Source of the DNA: Cyclospora cayetanensis
Taxonomy: Eukaryota; Apicomplexa; Conoidasida; Eucoccidiorida; Eimeriidae
Length of the DNA: 64,000 nucleotides
Direction of reading: 5' to 3'
NCBI RefSeq assembly: GCF_002999335.1
Contig: NW_020312090.1
Location: 1-64,000 of the forward strand
Under the pieces are notes generated by a model that ran no database searches, was not told where the DNA came from, and worked only from the letters and a program-made list of their open reading frames with translations. Positions within the stretch are counted from its first letter, which is position 1, and each line of letters starts with the position of its first letter. Of this stretch, positions 47,470-58,300 are shown piece after piece. The position numbers and the translations under genes are program-made.

Positions 47470-50400
47470 ATGCATCATTGCGGCTTAAGTGGCGAGGGAA
47501 CGAGTAATAGTACGAAGAGCAGCAGCGGTGGTTGGCCAAAGGTCGCTCTCAAGATACCCCGGGAGATGCTGTGCAACCCGCTGCTTGATGAAGAGGATGC
47601 CCATCCTGCAGTGCAGCAGGAGCCGTCAGCAGTACCCCTAAGTGGAGCGGCTGGAGAAGAACCACCTACAGTGGAAAATGAGTGCTTATCGGCACCCTCC
47701 AAGCTTCCATTCTGCAATGGCAAGAAGGCAGCGGCCTGTGCGACTGAAACCCTGAGGCATAACCCGCTTCACGACAGCGACGGCGTTCCCTTCAAAAACG
47801 GTAGTAGTAGTAGCAGCAGCAGGCATGGCAGTAGGAGTGACGCTGCTGCTAATGGAGTACCCACAAACGAGAGGGGAGGGCATCTGGAAGGTTTTGGACC
47901 TGCGAAGGAAAAGCGATCTGCTGATGGTGCAGGCTCCCACCGGGAGCCTCAACGGAAGCGCTCGAGGGGTGAAAAGATACGGCAGCACATGCAGCGCCTC
48001 ATGAAGCAGCAGCAGCAGCAACAGCAGCTGGCCAGTGGAAATTCGCAGGACCAGGCAGCAGTAGAGGCGGTGCCTATGAAGGTACCTAGACCCCCAAAGA
48101 AGAAGTTTGTACTTTTAATTGGGTACGGAGTTTGTACTTTTAATTGGGTACGGAGTTTGTACTTTTAATTGGGCAAGGAGTTGCAAAGTCAAGTTTGCGC
48201 TACGGGGTCTACCGCTTGTATTTTAGGGTTTGGTGTCTGTATGTACAGGTACAACGGATCCAGGTTTTTCGGCTTTCAAAAGCAGTTTCAAGTGGACGGA
48301 AATTCTGCAGAGGCCAATGCCTCATCAGGTGACGAGGAATTCCAGCAGCAGCAGGAGCAGCAGCAGCTGCTGCGAACGGTGGAGGGGGAGTTAGAGGCTG
48401 CGTTGGTACGCAGCGGTGGCATCGCCGCAGAGCACTTTGGGTGCTTGCAGCGGCTCCAATGGACTCGAGCAGCAAGAACAGACAAGGGCGTTCATGCAGC
48501 GTCTAATGCTGTGGCATTGAGGCTGTCCTTAGGACCCGTGGCGTTTGGCAGAGAAGAGCAGCAGCAGAAGGCGCAGAGAGATCCGGAGCAGGAAGCTCAG
48601 GGGGAGGGCGAGCGAAGACAAGACGAGCAAAGACGAGACGAGCAGCAGCCTGGGAAGTGTTTAGCAGAGCAGCAGCTTCTTGACGCGTCTGATGAGGAGT
48701 GTCAGTCTCTTTCCCTGGGAGTAGCCTGCCCAGCCGATAGGGAGGCGGTTGCTGCGTGGCAACAGCAGCGTGTGGCTGCCCTCCTGCAGCGCCTTAATAA
48801 GGAGCTGCCTCTGGATATCCGCTGCTTCGACATCCGCCCTGTTACCAAGAACTTCGATGCCAGGTCTGAAATAGGGTATAGAGGGCATATGGTATTCGCA
48901 TTCACGGTTTCGCGATGGAAGGAATATGAGGGGGAGTACGTATGAGGGAGAATACATAAGACTGCGCATGTTTGTTTGGAGTTCGCTCTTCCTGTGACGG
49001 CGTTTGGTGCCACCGTTGCCGGCACTGTTGGTAATGATACCTTTTGCCCCTCGTAAAATGTCTACAATTCAAGAGTGTGCTGCTTGTTGTTGCCCCTTTA
49101 GAGTGAGCTGTTCTCGCCGTGTCTACGAATACGTCTTGCCGCTTTGGCTTATCCAACCGGTGGCCATTAGGGCGGATCTGAAGGCGCGTCATACCCAGTG
49201 CATGCAAGCGGAAAAAGCAACGGCAGCTGCTCCCGTAGACGGCCCAACGTGCGCTGGTTTGGAAGATTCCGCGGCAGATATCCCAAGAGGGGTATTGGTA
49301 CAGGAAGCGGCAGAAATTCCAGCTGAGGCTCCCCCTGCGAGCAGTGAACTTCCTCCCCAGTGTATTGCGTTGTATCGTGATATCCCTGCCAAGGTTGCAC
49401 CAGAGGACCTTATCGTAAGACATATAGCCGCTTAAAGCCTGGAGCACAAGAGCCAAGGGTGTTGTGCCAGGAGCCTGCGGCTTGAAACTTCAACTCTAGG
49501 GCCCCACACTCTCCTGCCCACGGAAAACAAGGCTCGCAGCCGCTTAGCGACTGAGGGGGAGGAGCAAGCACTGCATGCAACACACCCCACAGTCCTGGAT
49601 ATCCGGTGTGTGGCCTGTGTTTTGCTGTTCAGGATCGACTGGGGAAGGTGATGCGACTCTACGAAGGGACGCACTGCTACCGCAATTTTACGAGAAAGAG
49701 CAAAAACAAGGATAAGAATCCTGCAGCTTTCAAAAGACACATACATTCCGCCACAGTGAGCCAACTCCTAAATCTGAACCCTAGGGAGGGTAGGGCACCC
49801 CAATGCGAGACTCTTTGTCTCCTACTGATCGCCGCCATCCGTAGGGATTCATTGAGGGGCCGTTCGTGAGTCTTTTCTTCAACTCCTCCGGCATGAAGTA
49901 GCGCACTCGATGCTCGTATCATGAGTGAGGAGCGGTCTACACTGCAACAGGTGAAGCTTGGAAAGCTCCCCGGAAACGAAGAACCCGTGGCGATCGTGCG
50001 ACTGGAAGGCCAGTCTTTCCTCTATAACCAAATCCGCAAGATGATGGGTGCGCTCGAACGTGGGGGTTTGAGTGTGGCGTAGAAAAAAGGGGGAGGCACA
50101 GGCAGGCAGAATGACTGTGCCTCCCCCTTTTTTCTTCTCTCGTGGAGTGCTTCTGACACTGCAAGGTTTTGATCTGACGCTGCACTCACAGCCCGTCTTT
50201 TCTGTAGTGCGTGTGATCTAGATGAGGGGGGCCATAGTTTTCTTGTCGGTTCTCTTTCCCGATCATGCGTCTAGGACTGGCAATCGAGATATGCCGTGGC
50301 ACCGCACCAGTCTCTGCCATTCGTTTTGCTACTTCACGAGCCGCCGCCTTCCTGCACACAGCTCCAGCGGAAGGCCTGCTCCTGCTACAGGTGACCTCAC

Positions 50401-51068
50401 TGGCTTCGCCTTTACTTGCTCAACACAGGAAGCGAGACACACATGCAAGCACAATTCACACTATCGTCGAGAGCGATCGCGGAAATGGCAGCTAGGAGTC
50501 CACGGCAATGTGAACATGCTCCATTCAGCTTCTTACATCTGCACAAATTTTAAAGCCGTAGACATATCTCGTGCCTTCGCTAGGGCGCTCTTCTGTAGTT
50601 CGTGCTTTTGTGCAACTGCCATTGCTGCTGCTCCTGTTGCAGCCATGTTACGATGCATACAACAACGGACGGGCACGTTTGGCTGAACTTCCTGCAGTTG
50701 AGTTCGATTCTATCGCAGAAACTATCGCGGCCTTCAAGGATTCCACCATTTACCCCTCAGTCGCGCATACATTGAACACCCCTATGTATGTCAAACTCTT
50801 CAGAGTTGCTGTGCTAGCATCCGTATACTCTCCCCAAAAAGAAGAAGCAGAGCAACACTCCATGTGTCGTCTGATGCCGCGATAGTTCTTGCTGCTGCTT
50901 CCGGTACTATTGCTTTTGGAAGACTCCCTTTTAAATTATGTGTTGCGTCGTGTTGTGCTTTGTGCTCCTGCGTTTTCTGCTCCGTCGGGTGTATGTATGT
51001 GCAGCTGGCGCGAGTGGATGCAGGGCATCGACCGCCATCCTTTCTTCGTCGAAAATAATGCTCTATAA
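47470..51068 (+). CDS. PUS1: tRNA pseudouridine synthase, PUS1/TruA family
   Basis: Isomerises uridines to pseudouridine in tRNA and some other RNAs. Nine exons join in phase: 47470-48122, 48249-48863, 49102-49414, 49633-49755, 49845-49865, 49951-50047, 50275-50390, 50643-50785, 51005-51068, giving 714 residues. A 200-residue low-complexity N-terminus with KRKRS-type basic motifs (nuclear signal candidates) precedes KKKFVLLIGYNGSRFFGFQ. The catalytic Asp is residue 296 in RAARTDKGVHAA. Later family blocks: DIRCFDIRPVTKNFDAR, SRRVYEYVLPLW, LYEGTHCYRNFTRK, VAIVRLEGQSFLYNQIRKMM, LAIEICRGTAP, and a last exon WREWMQGIDRHPFF. Exon 5 is a 21-nt micro-exon (GFIEGPF). Gln/Glu-rich inserts (48340-48380, 48555-48680) interrupt the fold. 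Bare TTG at 47458 is not used; the ATG at 47470 is the first in frame. Confidence 0.92.
48104..48178. repeat. 25-bp unit repeated three times over the PUS1 exon 1 splice donor
   Basis: Three head-to-tail copies of agtttgtacttttaattggg plus five bases (tacgg, tacgg, caagg) start at 48104, 48129 and 48154. Each copy ends with the sequence used as exon 1 donor: gtacgg in copies 1 and 2, gcaagg in copy 3. Only use of copy 1 keeps the reading frame to exon 2. Confidence 0.92.
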
Positions 51069-51646
51069 CGTTTTTCATGCGCTTTCGATAGCCCACAGGG
51101 AATCTCTGCTTAAAACCTCTTGTTTTGTCGAGCAGCCACTGTAGCAGCATCTCTTGCTGCTCGACATGACGGGAGCCGCAGCATTGTGCTGGTCGAGTAA
51201 TATGCGCGGAGCCAGAACGGCTCTCTTGGCCTTTGTGCCACACCCCTAAGAAGGCGTTCCTCCTAAGGCGGAGCCTTAGGAGGAGCGCCAGACACGTTGA
51301 CATTATTTGTCTCTTTCGCGCACTACATTAATCTCTGCCCTGCAAGTTCCGTTTCCTCATCTGCTTGCGTCCAGCCCTTTGGCCGTCTTTCTTTAAGCCT
51401 TTATTATGCCCTTGGTGCCTGCCTTCCCTCGTGCCACGGTGTCGTTCCCCCCCTCTCTAGACCCTGTTCCCTCATGCTACCCTCCTCCGAAGGGCCCTAG
51501 AAAGAACTGCACGAAGCCTCCAGCCCAGCCACAGCCCCCTGCTGCTGCTGCAGAACGCGCGATTTTCCCCCCTTCCTTTGCGTAACCTTAGACCTACATA
51601 CCAGGCGCAGTGCCTGCACGCTCACACAGCGTCCTAGGGATTCGCA
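51069..51646. other. Convergent 3' region (PUS1 / RGP1-like)
   Basis: 578 bases between the two stop codons. Apart from the long hairpin at 51253-51289 nothing is recognised. Confidence 0.5.
51253..51289. terminator. Strong hairpin between convergent genes
   Basis: Arms of 17 bases (ggcgttcctcctaaggc at 51253-51269 and gccttaggaggagcgcc at 51273-51289) pair with a single T/C mismatch and a 3-base loop (gga). It lies 185 bp beyond the PUS1 stop and 358 bp beyond the opposing stop. A role in 3' end formation or transcript separation is inferred from position only; a small mobile-element remnant is another reading. Confidence 0.45.
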
Positions 51647-54271
51647 CTAGAGCACCAGCTCGCGACGAGCGCGCGCAGCAGCAAAGCCCAACAGTGTGCC
51701 ATCACCAGAACAGTGCCTGGGTACGCTCACGTCCCCCCACGCCTCTTGCTGCTGCTGCTCTTCTTGCCGCTGCTGCTGCTCATGCGGAGTGGCCCCTTCC
51801 CCAGGCGGAGTGACGACCACGGGCAGCTCCCAAACCAAATTCGCAACGTCGGATAGCCTCACCTTGGCGGGTAGCGGCTGCAGCTTGCGCTGCTGCTCTT
51901 CCTCCTGCGCGTGCTTTAGTAGAGGGCAAGTAAACTGGACCACAAGGGAGTACGACACTTGCAGCAAATCGGAGGTGAAGGACGGAGGAAGGGCTGGCGG
52001 CGCGAAAGCCATGAGCGATACCGTGTCTCTGTGCAACACAAACTCGCTTTGCCCCCACACAGTGCGTGCCTGCTGCTGGTGCTGCTGCAGCAGCTGCTGC
52101 TCTACCACGGCTAGAGCAACCGTCACCTGGTACGTGGGGAGCTGACACCCCCTAAAGTCAAATGCAAGCCTCAAGGCCTCCCCTGCAGCAACTGCGGGCT
52201 GCTTGTTCACATGGCCCCCACTCTGCAACCACATAGCACAGAGCAGACGCCCCTCCAGGCTGACTCTAAAGGTATCCCCTCTGCTGCTAGTACTGTACGC
52301 GCCACCGCACGGCATCTCCCCCTCGGCCACACACTGCAACACGTGCAAACGCCTTGCATGAGAATCTGAAGAAACATAGCCGCTCCTGATGCTACTCTTG
52401 CTGCTGCTCCAACTCCTGATGCTGCTATTGCTGCTATTGCTGCTGCTCCTGATGCTGCTATTGCTGCTATTGCTCCTGCTCCTGATGCTGCTATTGCTGC
52501 TGCTCCTGCTCCTGATGCTGCTATTGCTCCTGCTCCTGCTCCTGATGCTGCTATTGCTGCTGCTCCTGCTGCTACTGCTGCTCACGCTGAGCTGGGCAGA
52601 CCCTTCTGCAGCAGGGGACTCCGCTGTTGAAATCGCCGCTGGTGTGCCGTCTGCGCTGTCGATGACGGCTTTCCTTGATGCAGTTGCTGTTGCTTCTGCC
52701 GGTAGGGCAGGCTGGCTCGCTTCTTTTTCTGTTCTAAGAGGCGCCGTTTGTACTGTCTCCTCGGGAGCTGCCTCGGGGCCCTGGCCTTCTGGCGCCTTGT
52801 AAGAAGGGGCGACTGGAGCAGCTGCAGCCAGGAGAGACGTTACCAGTGTGTTTCCGTAAGTCCTAATGCAGCCGCTGGCGCGCCAGAGAGCCACTGCATC
52901 TTCAAGCGGTAGCCCACCAGGATGCGGCTTTTTCTGAGTGTGCTGATGCAGCAACGAGCTCCCCGGAAGGCCGTTGAGCAGCGGCTCTGAGGGGCCCTCA
53001 TAGCAGCCTTGGCGGCAGCAGCGACAGCGGGGGGGCCTGAGAGGCACTGCTTTCGCGCCAAACGAAAAGAGCATGGGGTTCCTGCATGCGCCTTTTTGGC
53101 TGGTATCGCTTGTCGCTGCCGCTGCTGGTGCTAGCTCTGTCTGGACTGCGGATTCTGGCTCGCGCTGTTTGCTGCCCCCGAGGGAGCGAAGCACACCGGA
53201 CAGCTGCAACCACCGAGGCGGCTCCGAATCCCCTTTGCTGGTTTTGGCTAGCTGCTCGTTTTCGCGAGCCTGCTCTCTCTTCTGCTGCTCCTGCTGCTCT
53301 CGGAGGCCCTTGCCAGCGCTGCCTCGCTCTCCTGGTGTTGGTGAGACTGCTGCTGCGCGAGCAGAAGCCGCTGCCTCTCCAGCAGGTGCTGCGTCAATTA
53401 GTGCGTCACCACCAGCGGCGGGAAGAACGGGGGGGCCCAAAGTGAGCAAAAGCGGCATATCGGGCAGTGGGCAGCCGCCAAGCCAAATAGGCACTCTCCC
53501 GACTGCGTGGCGTGGAAGGCTAGCGGAAGCAGCTGGACGAAATACATGAATCACCAAGAAGTATGAGTAGCCGCCAGCCCTGTGAGATGGTGGCAAGAAA
53601 GGGGGCAGTGCACATTCGTACTGGAAGCTCGTGCAACTTGGGGGCCTCTTTTGGTCCAGCTGTATGAGCTGGCGCTGCCGCTGATGTGGCCAGCAACTCC
53701 CCGTGCAGAAACGGCTGCTATTCTGAGCCTGAGGCAGCGAAATGCTTTCCGCGACAACACATGGCTCCGAGAGGAACAGCAGCTTGCTCTCCTGTCCATA
53801 CACCGCGGCAGCAGCAGGGTCCTGCAGCAGCTGCTGCTGCAACGCAAGGGGATCCGTTTCCCCATGCCATGAAGGGGGGCTGCTCGGCAGATCCCCTTCT
53901 GCTGCCGCGGCAACAGCAGCAGTGGCAGCCGCACTCGCTGCTGCGTTGCATGTGCTGCTGCTGACCAGCCAAGGGGCAGCAAGGTGTCTGTACAGCTGCT
54001 GTTGCGGCTGCTGTAACACGGAGAGCAAAGGGCCGGACGCCCCTTCACCCCTCCGAAGGCATGTCACTACACCGCATAACTGAACCACCAGCGCTTCGAG
54101 TTCGGTGGTCTGTCCACGAAGTTCTCCGTCCTGTCTCGCCGACTGCGCAGCTCCCGATGCCTCAACACGCTCTAGGGTAAGCACGCAGCGAAAACGATCT
54201 CCAGAGAAGAATCTGGCTTGAGACAGTGACACACACACCCGGATTTCTCCGAGCTGCTGCTGCGGTCTCAT
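51647..54271 (-). CDS. RGP1: RGP1-like arrestin-fold protein (Rab6 GEF partner family)
   Basis: Single-exon frame of 874 residues from the ATG at 54271. In other eukaryotes Rgp1 pairs with Ric1 to activate the Golgi GTPase Ypt6/Rab6. The N-terminus reads as arrestin-like strands (IRVCVSLSQARFFSGDRFRC, VLTLERVEA), with further blocks SYFLVIHVFRP and VGRVPIWLGGCPL. The C-terminal part follows the family order: GEALRLAFDFRGCQLPTYQV, TVALAVVEQQLL, VSYSLVVQFTCPLL and NLVWELPVVVTPP. Large Ser/Ala/Gln inserts separate these, including an Ile-Arg-Ser repeat at 52380-52585. The family call rests on remembered pattern, not a search; a Vps26- or alpha-arrestin-type protein is the alternative. A longer frame to 54292 has only a TTG start. 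Confidence 0.55.
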   Translation of the reverse strand: MRPQQQLGEIRVCVSLSQARFFSGDRFRCVLTLERVEASGAAQSARQDGELRGQTTELEALVVQLCGVVTCLRRGEGASGPLLSVLQQPQQQLYRHLAAPWLVSSSTCNAAASAAATAAVAAAAEGDLPSSPPSWHGETDPLALQQQLLQDPAAAAVYGQESKLLFLSEPCVVAESISLPQAQNSSRFCTGSCWPHQRQRQLIQLDQKRPPSCTSFQYECALPPFLPPSHRAGGYSYFLVIHVFRPAASASLPRHAVGRVPIWLGGCPLPDMPLLLTLGPPVLPAAGGDALIDAAPAGEAAASARAAAVSPTPGERGSAGKGLREQQEQQKREQARENEQLAKTSKGDSEPPRWLQLSGVLRSLGGSKQREPESAVQTELAPAAAATSDTSQKGACRNPMLFSFGAKAVPLRPPRCRCCRQGCYEGPSEPLLNGLPGSSLLHQHTQKKPHPGGLPLEDAVALWRASGCIRTYGNTLVTSLLAAAAPVAPSYKAPEGQGPEAAPEETVQTAPLRTEKEASQPALPAEATATASRKAVIDSADGTPAAISTAESPAAEGSAQLSVSSSSSRSSSNSSIRSRSRSNSSIRSRSSSNSSIRSRSNSSNSSIRSSSNSSNSSIRSWSSSKSSIRSGYVSSDSHARRLHVLQCVAEGEMPCGGAYSTSSRGDTFRVSLEGRLLCAMWLQSGGHVNKQPAVAAGEALRLAFDFRGCQLPTYQVTVALAVVEQQLLQQHQQQARTVWGQSEFVLHRDTVSLMAFAPPALPPSFTSDLLQVSYSLVVQFTCPLLKHAQEEEQQRKLQPLPAKVRLSDVANLVWELPVVVTPPGEGATPHEQQQRQEEQQQQEAWGDVSVPRHCSGDGTLLGFAAARARRELVL
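52380..52585. repeat. Ser-rich minisatellite inside the RGP1-like gene
   Basis: About seven imperfect copies of a unit near 27-33 bases, built from AGC and ATC/AGG codons on the minus strand, read as NSSIRSRS-type repeats. All copies differ by multiples of three, so the frame is kept. Confidence 0.85.
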
Positions 54272-55344
54272 GGCTGCGATGCGCACCAGCAATACCTACA
54301 GCTGCAAGCCTCCGAATAGCCTGGACCCCACAGAAAGGTGAATTAGGGAAGAGAAGCGACGGCCAGCGGCAGCGGCTGTCTGCGGCTGTGAGGGCCCCCC
54401 AAGCAAGCTGCGCATGGGGCCCTTGCCCCTTGAACGTTCTTTCTTCTTCCTCTGAGTCCAAATAGCCCACACCGAGTCATTTCCAACGTTTTTCTGGCTT
54501 TTTTCGTTAACGCCTTCTGGCGCAGCCCCAGCGTCGGCACGCAGTGCATGCGCCCTGTGCCAGGGGGCCAAGCCGCGCCAGGGGTGACACAGCGAAAGGC
54601 TACCGTTCCCGCGAGGGAGAGCAAGCTTTTTGGTGTCTTTCGCGTTCTTTGAGGAGGCTAGTATCCGGTCACAACAGTTCAACTTTTTTACGGCCAGCGA
54701 TCGGGAGTGTCACCATACACCCACAGACACGCAACTCGGAACCGTCTCAACGCAAGAACTCTGGATAACCACTCCTAACTCTTGATCCGACAAAATTCAC
54801 CCGACGCAGCGGCACACCTGAATTCATTGAACTCCGGTCGTGTGCGTAGGAGGAAGGTGACCCTCAAAAGCTACCCCGCCCAAGCCACCACTCAGCTAAC
54901 GTCCCCACATACATTCAAGTTTCTCTGGGGGAGAGAAAGCAGAAAACAAGGCTGTCCTCCTGTATGCATCTGAGCCTATTACCTAGCAGATGACTCCCGC
55001 CTTCCTAGTTCTACCTCCCTCTCAACCCTTCTATTTCTCCCTGCCGTCTCAGGCTAGCTGATCGCGCCCGCCCCCACGTGCGAATCCCCGATTTTCCCTT
55101 TGCCCCGCTCGCATGCTTCTCTCATGCAAATTTCGGGAGAACCATGAATTCTCCTGCCAAATAGACAGTACTTTGTGCTGTGCGCCGTCAACTTTCCCGC
55201 GGCCAAGATACATGCAAATCGCAGGAGTAGCGGAGGCGGCAGAAGCAATAGTAAAAAGAGTCACAAATGTTCTAATACCAGACTTTCATATGCATGACGC
55301 ATGGTTCTATTCCCCTGCTTTTCCTGCCATTGTGTTTGCTGCCC
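54272..55344. other. Intergenic between SET8 3' end and RGP1-like start
   Basis: Both flanking genes are on the minus strand. No convincing frame or RNA gene is seen. Confidence 0.45.
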
Positions 55345-58300
55345 CTATTCGTTGAGCCAGGGGTTTTGCTTGAGGGCCTCTGGGTCACGTTCCCCGTAGT
55401 CAACCAGCAGCTCCTCGCCCCTAAACGCACATTAAAAGCATACAAAATAGCCAGTCGCTCTTAGGCCCTTTTAAAGATCTAGGAGCGCTAAAATCCCCTT
55501 ATGCACTGTAACGCCACACTCTGGAGGCTGCCAACACGAGGAGTAAATGGTGCTGAACCCGTTTGCTGTTGCCGGTTCGCTTCTTTTAAAGCTAGGAGAA
55601 CCTGCTACTAGGGTTGATGATTACTCGTCTATGTCCCTTAGAGCAACGAAAAAGAGCCGTAGATCATTGGAGTCGCCGTCCAGAGCCTCCGCCTGGCCAA
55701 GACATCACCCATACGCAGAAACTCATCCATTCATTCTCCTCTGCCTTGCATTCTGTTGCCGCCTGCCCTTTCGTGTGCCCCGCCTCCTCCTTAGCGTCAG
55801 CTGCGCTGCCCTTCGCTCTGTCTGTCGTCTTTCTACTCTCGTTCTCTCTCCCACCCCCCACGCGAGAACACGCCTCTCCCAAGGAATGGACATTGCCTTC
55901 CTTACCTTGGGTTTGAGATTCGGATTTTTTCTAGAGTGGTTGATGAGCCGCGCGGGACCGAACTCAAGGCGTTCCTCTGTCGCATCGATGCTCATTTGCC
56001 TCTCCTTGTATTTAAAATAAAACATGAAACTCCTGCACACAAGCCGCCACGCCAAGCTCTACAGCACCCCGAGGTGGGTGCAGCAACTACACCAAAGGTT
56101 GACACCCGCACAGAGAGGCACGACGGTGCAACACGAAGGAGGAAACACAGTCATCGCGCATGCAGGCAAGTGCAAGCCCCTAACCCCAAGCCCCCCTTCT
56201 TAGACAGTGAGAACGAGTTATCTCTTTCTCTTTCTTCCTATTTCACTTTCTCTTTCTCTCTCTACATATGTAGATATATATATATATACCCCTTGGAGCA
56301 CTTGGAACGGTCATAGCGAATGTCTCTCTCCCTGGCCTCTCTCTCCGAGCAGAGCTCGCCCTTGTATTCTTGAGCGCACAGAGTGCAAAGGACAGATGAC
56401 TGAGAAAAATTTTGGATATGCGGGTTCAAAGAGCACCCGCGGAAATGGACAGAGAAGGCAGAGAGCAAGGAGGCAATGTCGCAGCAAGCAGGATACAGAA
56501 GACTTTGACGTTTTTGGAGACAGGGGCGAGCGACGGGGAGCTACACTTGACAAGACTGTCTCCACGTCAACCGCCAGTGCGCCAGGAGGAGCACGCAAGA
56601 GCAACGCAGAGACGAAGACATCATTAGGAGGAGTCAAGGCACGAGGGGAGAAGGAAGGGGGGCGAGTAAAAAGTCGCACTGAGAAGGGGCGTGACAGTGC
56701 TAGTCGTACCTAGTACAAAGTCATCTTTCCTTATCACATCTGCCGCCAAGACTGCACGGCCCTTGCCTGGTAGTCTGCTGAGCCTTACGTTCGCGTGAAA
56801 ATTGTTGCGCAAGCAGTGAATGTATAAAATGCGGCGCTGGGAAGCAGAGGCCAAAGAAAAGGGCCGCCTGGAGCGCCAAAGAGGCACAAGCACACACACA
56901 CACACGCACTTCTTTGAAGCCTTGAAAAGACATTCCTTTCTGTAGAGGGTGTTTCTTTCTGTGCGCTGCAAAAAGAGACTGAGCGTATTTGGCCCCCTCC
57001 TCTTTGGAGCTTCGTATTCTACTTGCCATGCCTGCTTGCCGTCCTATCCAGCCCCCTCCCTCCTACTTTTACTGCTGCCTTTCCTTTCATGCTCCTGAGG
57101 CGTGTCTCTCTCAGCCTCGAGCGGCAAATACGCAGAGGAGGTGTCACCTACACCTCTGCATGCACCAACGGGGAGCGCCCTTACTTGATGAGTCCTGTCT
57201 CTGCATCAATGAATGCATTGATGAGAGCCACATCCCCGCCATCCACTGTCGCAGGCAATCTGATTTTCTTGTTCTCTTTTAACGTCTCCCCAAGCTCTTC
57301 CTTCCTCTGCTTCAGCCTTTGGCTCCTCTTTGAAAACTCTGCCGCCATGAAATCGTAAAACGCATCTGCCTCGTTTTGTCGTCGCTGATCCCGAGAGACA
57401 GTAAGGCCCCCCTTGCCACGCTTTCCTTGTTTCTCATCGCCAGCAGATGCGCTGCTGCTGCAGGCTCTTCGCCGCTTCAGCCTCAAGCCGCAGGACGGAC
57501 ATAAAGATTGCAATGCTGCCTCCACGCAACCCCCCCTATCAAAGCGACTCAGATTCCAGTACAGATTGGTTGCGTTCTGCGCCAAGTTAATCGCTGAAAA
57601 GTCAAGGGACCTGCACGTACACCCCGGTCAAGCACAGAAAAGCATCTTCATGAAAATAAAATCCTTCTTTTAAGAAGACGCATACCAGAGATACACATGG
57701 ACAGAAGGGCACACAGAGAGACACACACACAAAGAGACACATACACACAGACACACACACACACAGAGACATACACACATACACACACAGAGAGATACAC
57801 ACATACACACAGAGAGACATACACACACACAGACACACAGAGAGAGACATACACAGACACAGACACACAGAAAGAGACATACACACATACACACACAGAC
57901 ACACACACATAGACATGAATGAAGCAAACCAGACAGAACCCGAAGCGAACAGCCAGTCCATAAGCATGCATGTGCCTCTGGGGGTGATGGGATGCACAAC
58001 TCTATTATTGTGGTCTATCTATGTTTTGCGCATCTGACTTGTTGAGCTGCTCAGCATAGGCCTTGAGCTTCGCTAGGGCGCTGCGGATCTCCCCTTTGCT
58101 GGCGACTCGCACTCTGTCAACTTCCATGAAGGAATGAAACTCGGTGGGAAATTCCACCTCGATGCGGCAGCCGGGGGGGAGCCGTATGGACGAGACGAGC
58201 GACGAGCTGTCTGCTGTCGTAAGAGACTCGGCAGAGAGCTCCCCGAGCACTATGTAAGACTCCTCTTCCCCGTCTTGATAAGTTGTTCCTCCTCCCGAGA

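Noticed and set aside
56397..56713. Basic 105-codon plus-strand open frame
   Set aside because: Runs antisense through SET8 introns and exon 5/6, whose minus-strand reading matches the SET domain.
57646..57999. Cys/Val-rich minus-strand frames
   Set aside because: Translation of the TG/CA microsatellite in SET8 intron 3.
58005..58038. SET8 exon 3 reading through to a stop at 58005 as the end of a separate gene
   Set aside because: The donor gtcaga at 58038 joins in phase to an acceptor at 57611, giving a continuous sequence ([15 protein letters not shown]) into the SET-bearing exons, and no other upstream exon could start that gene.
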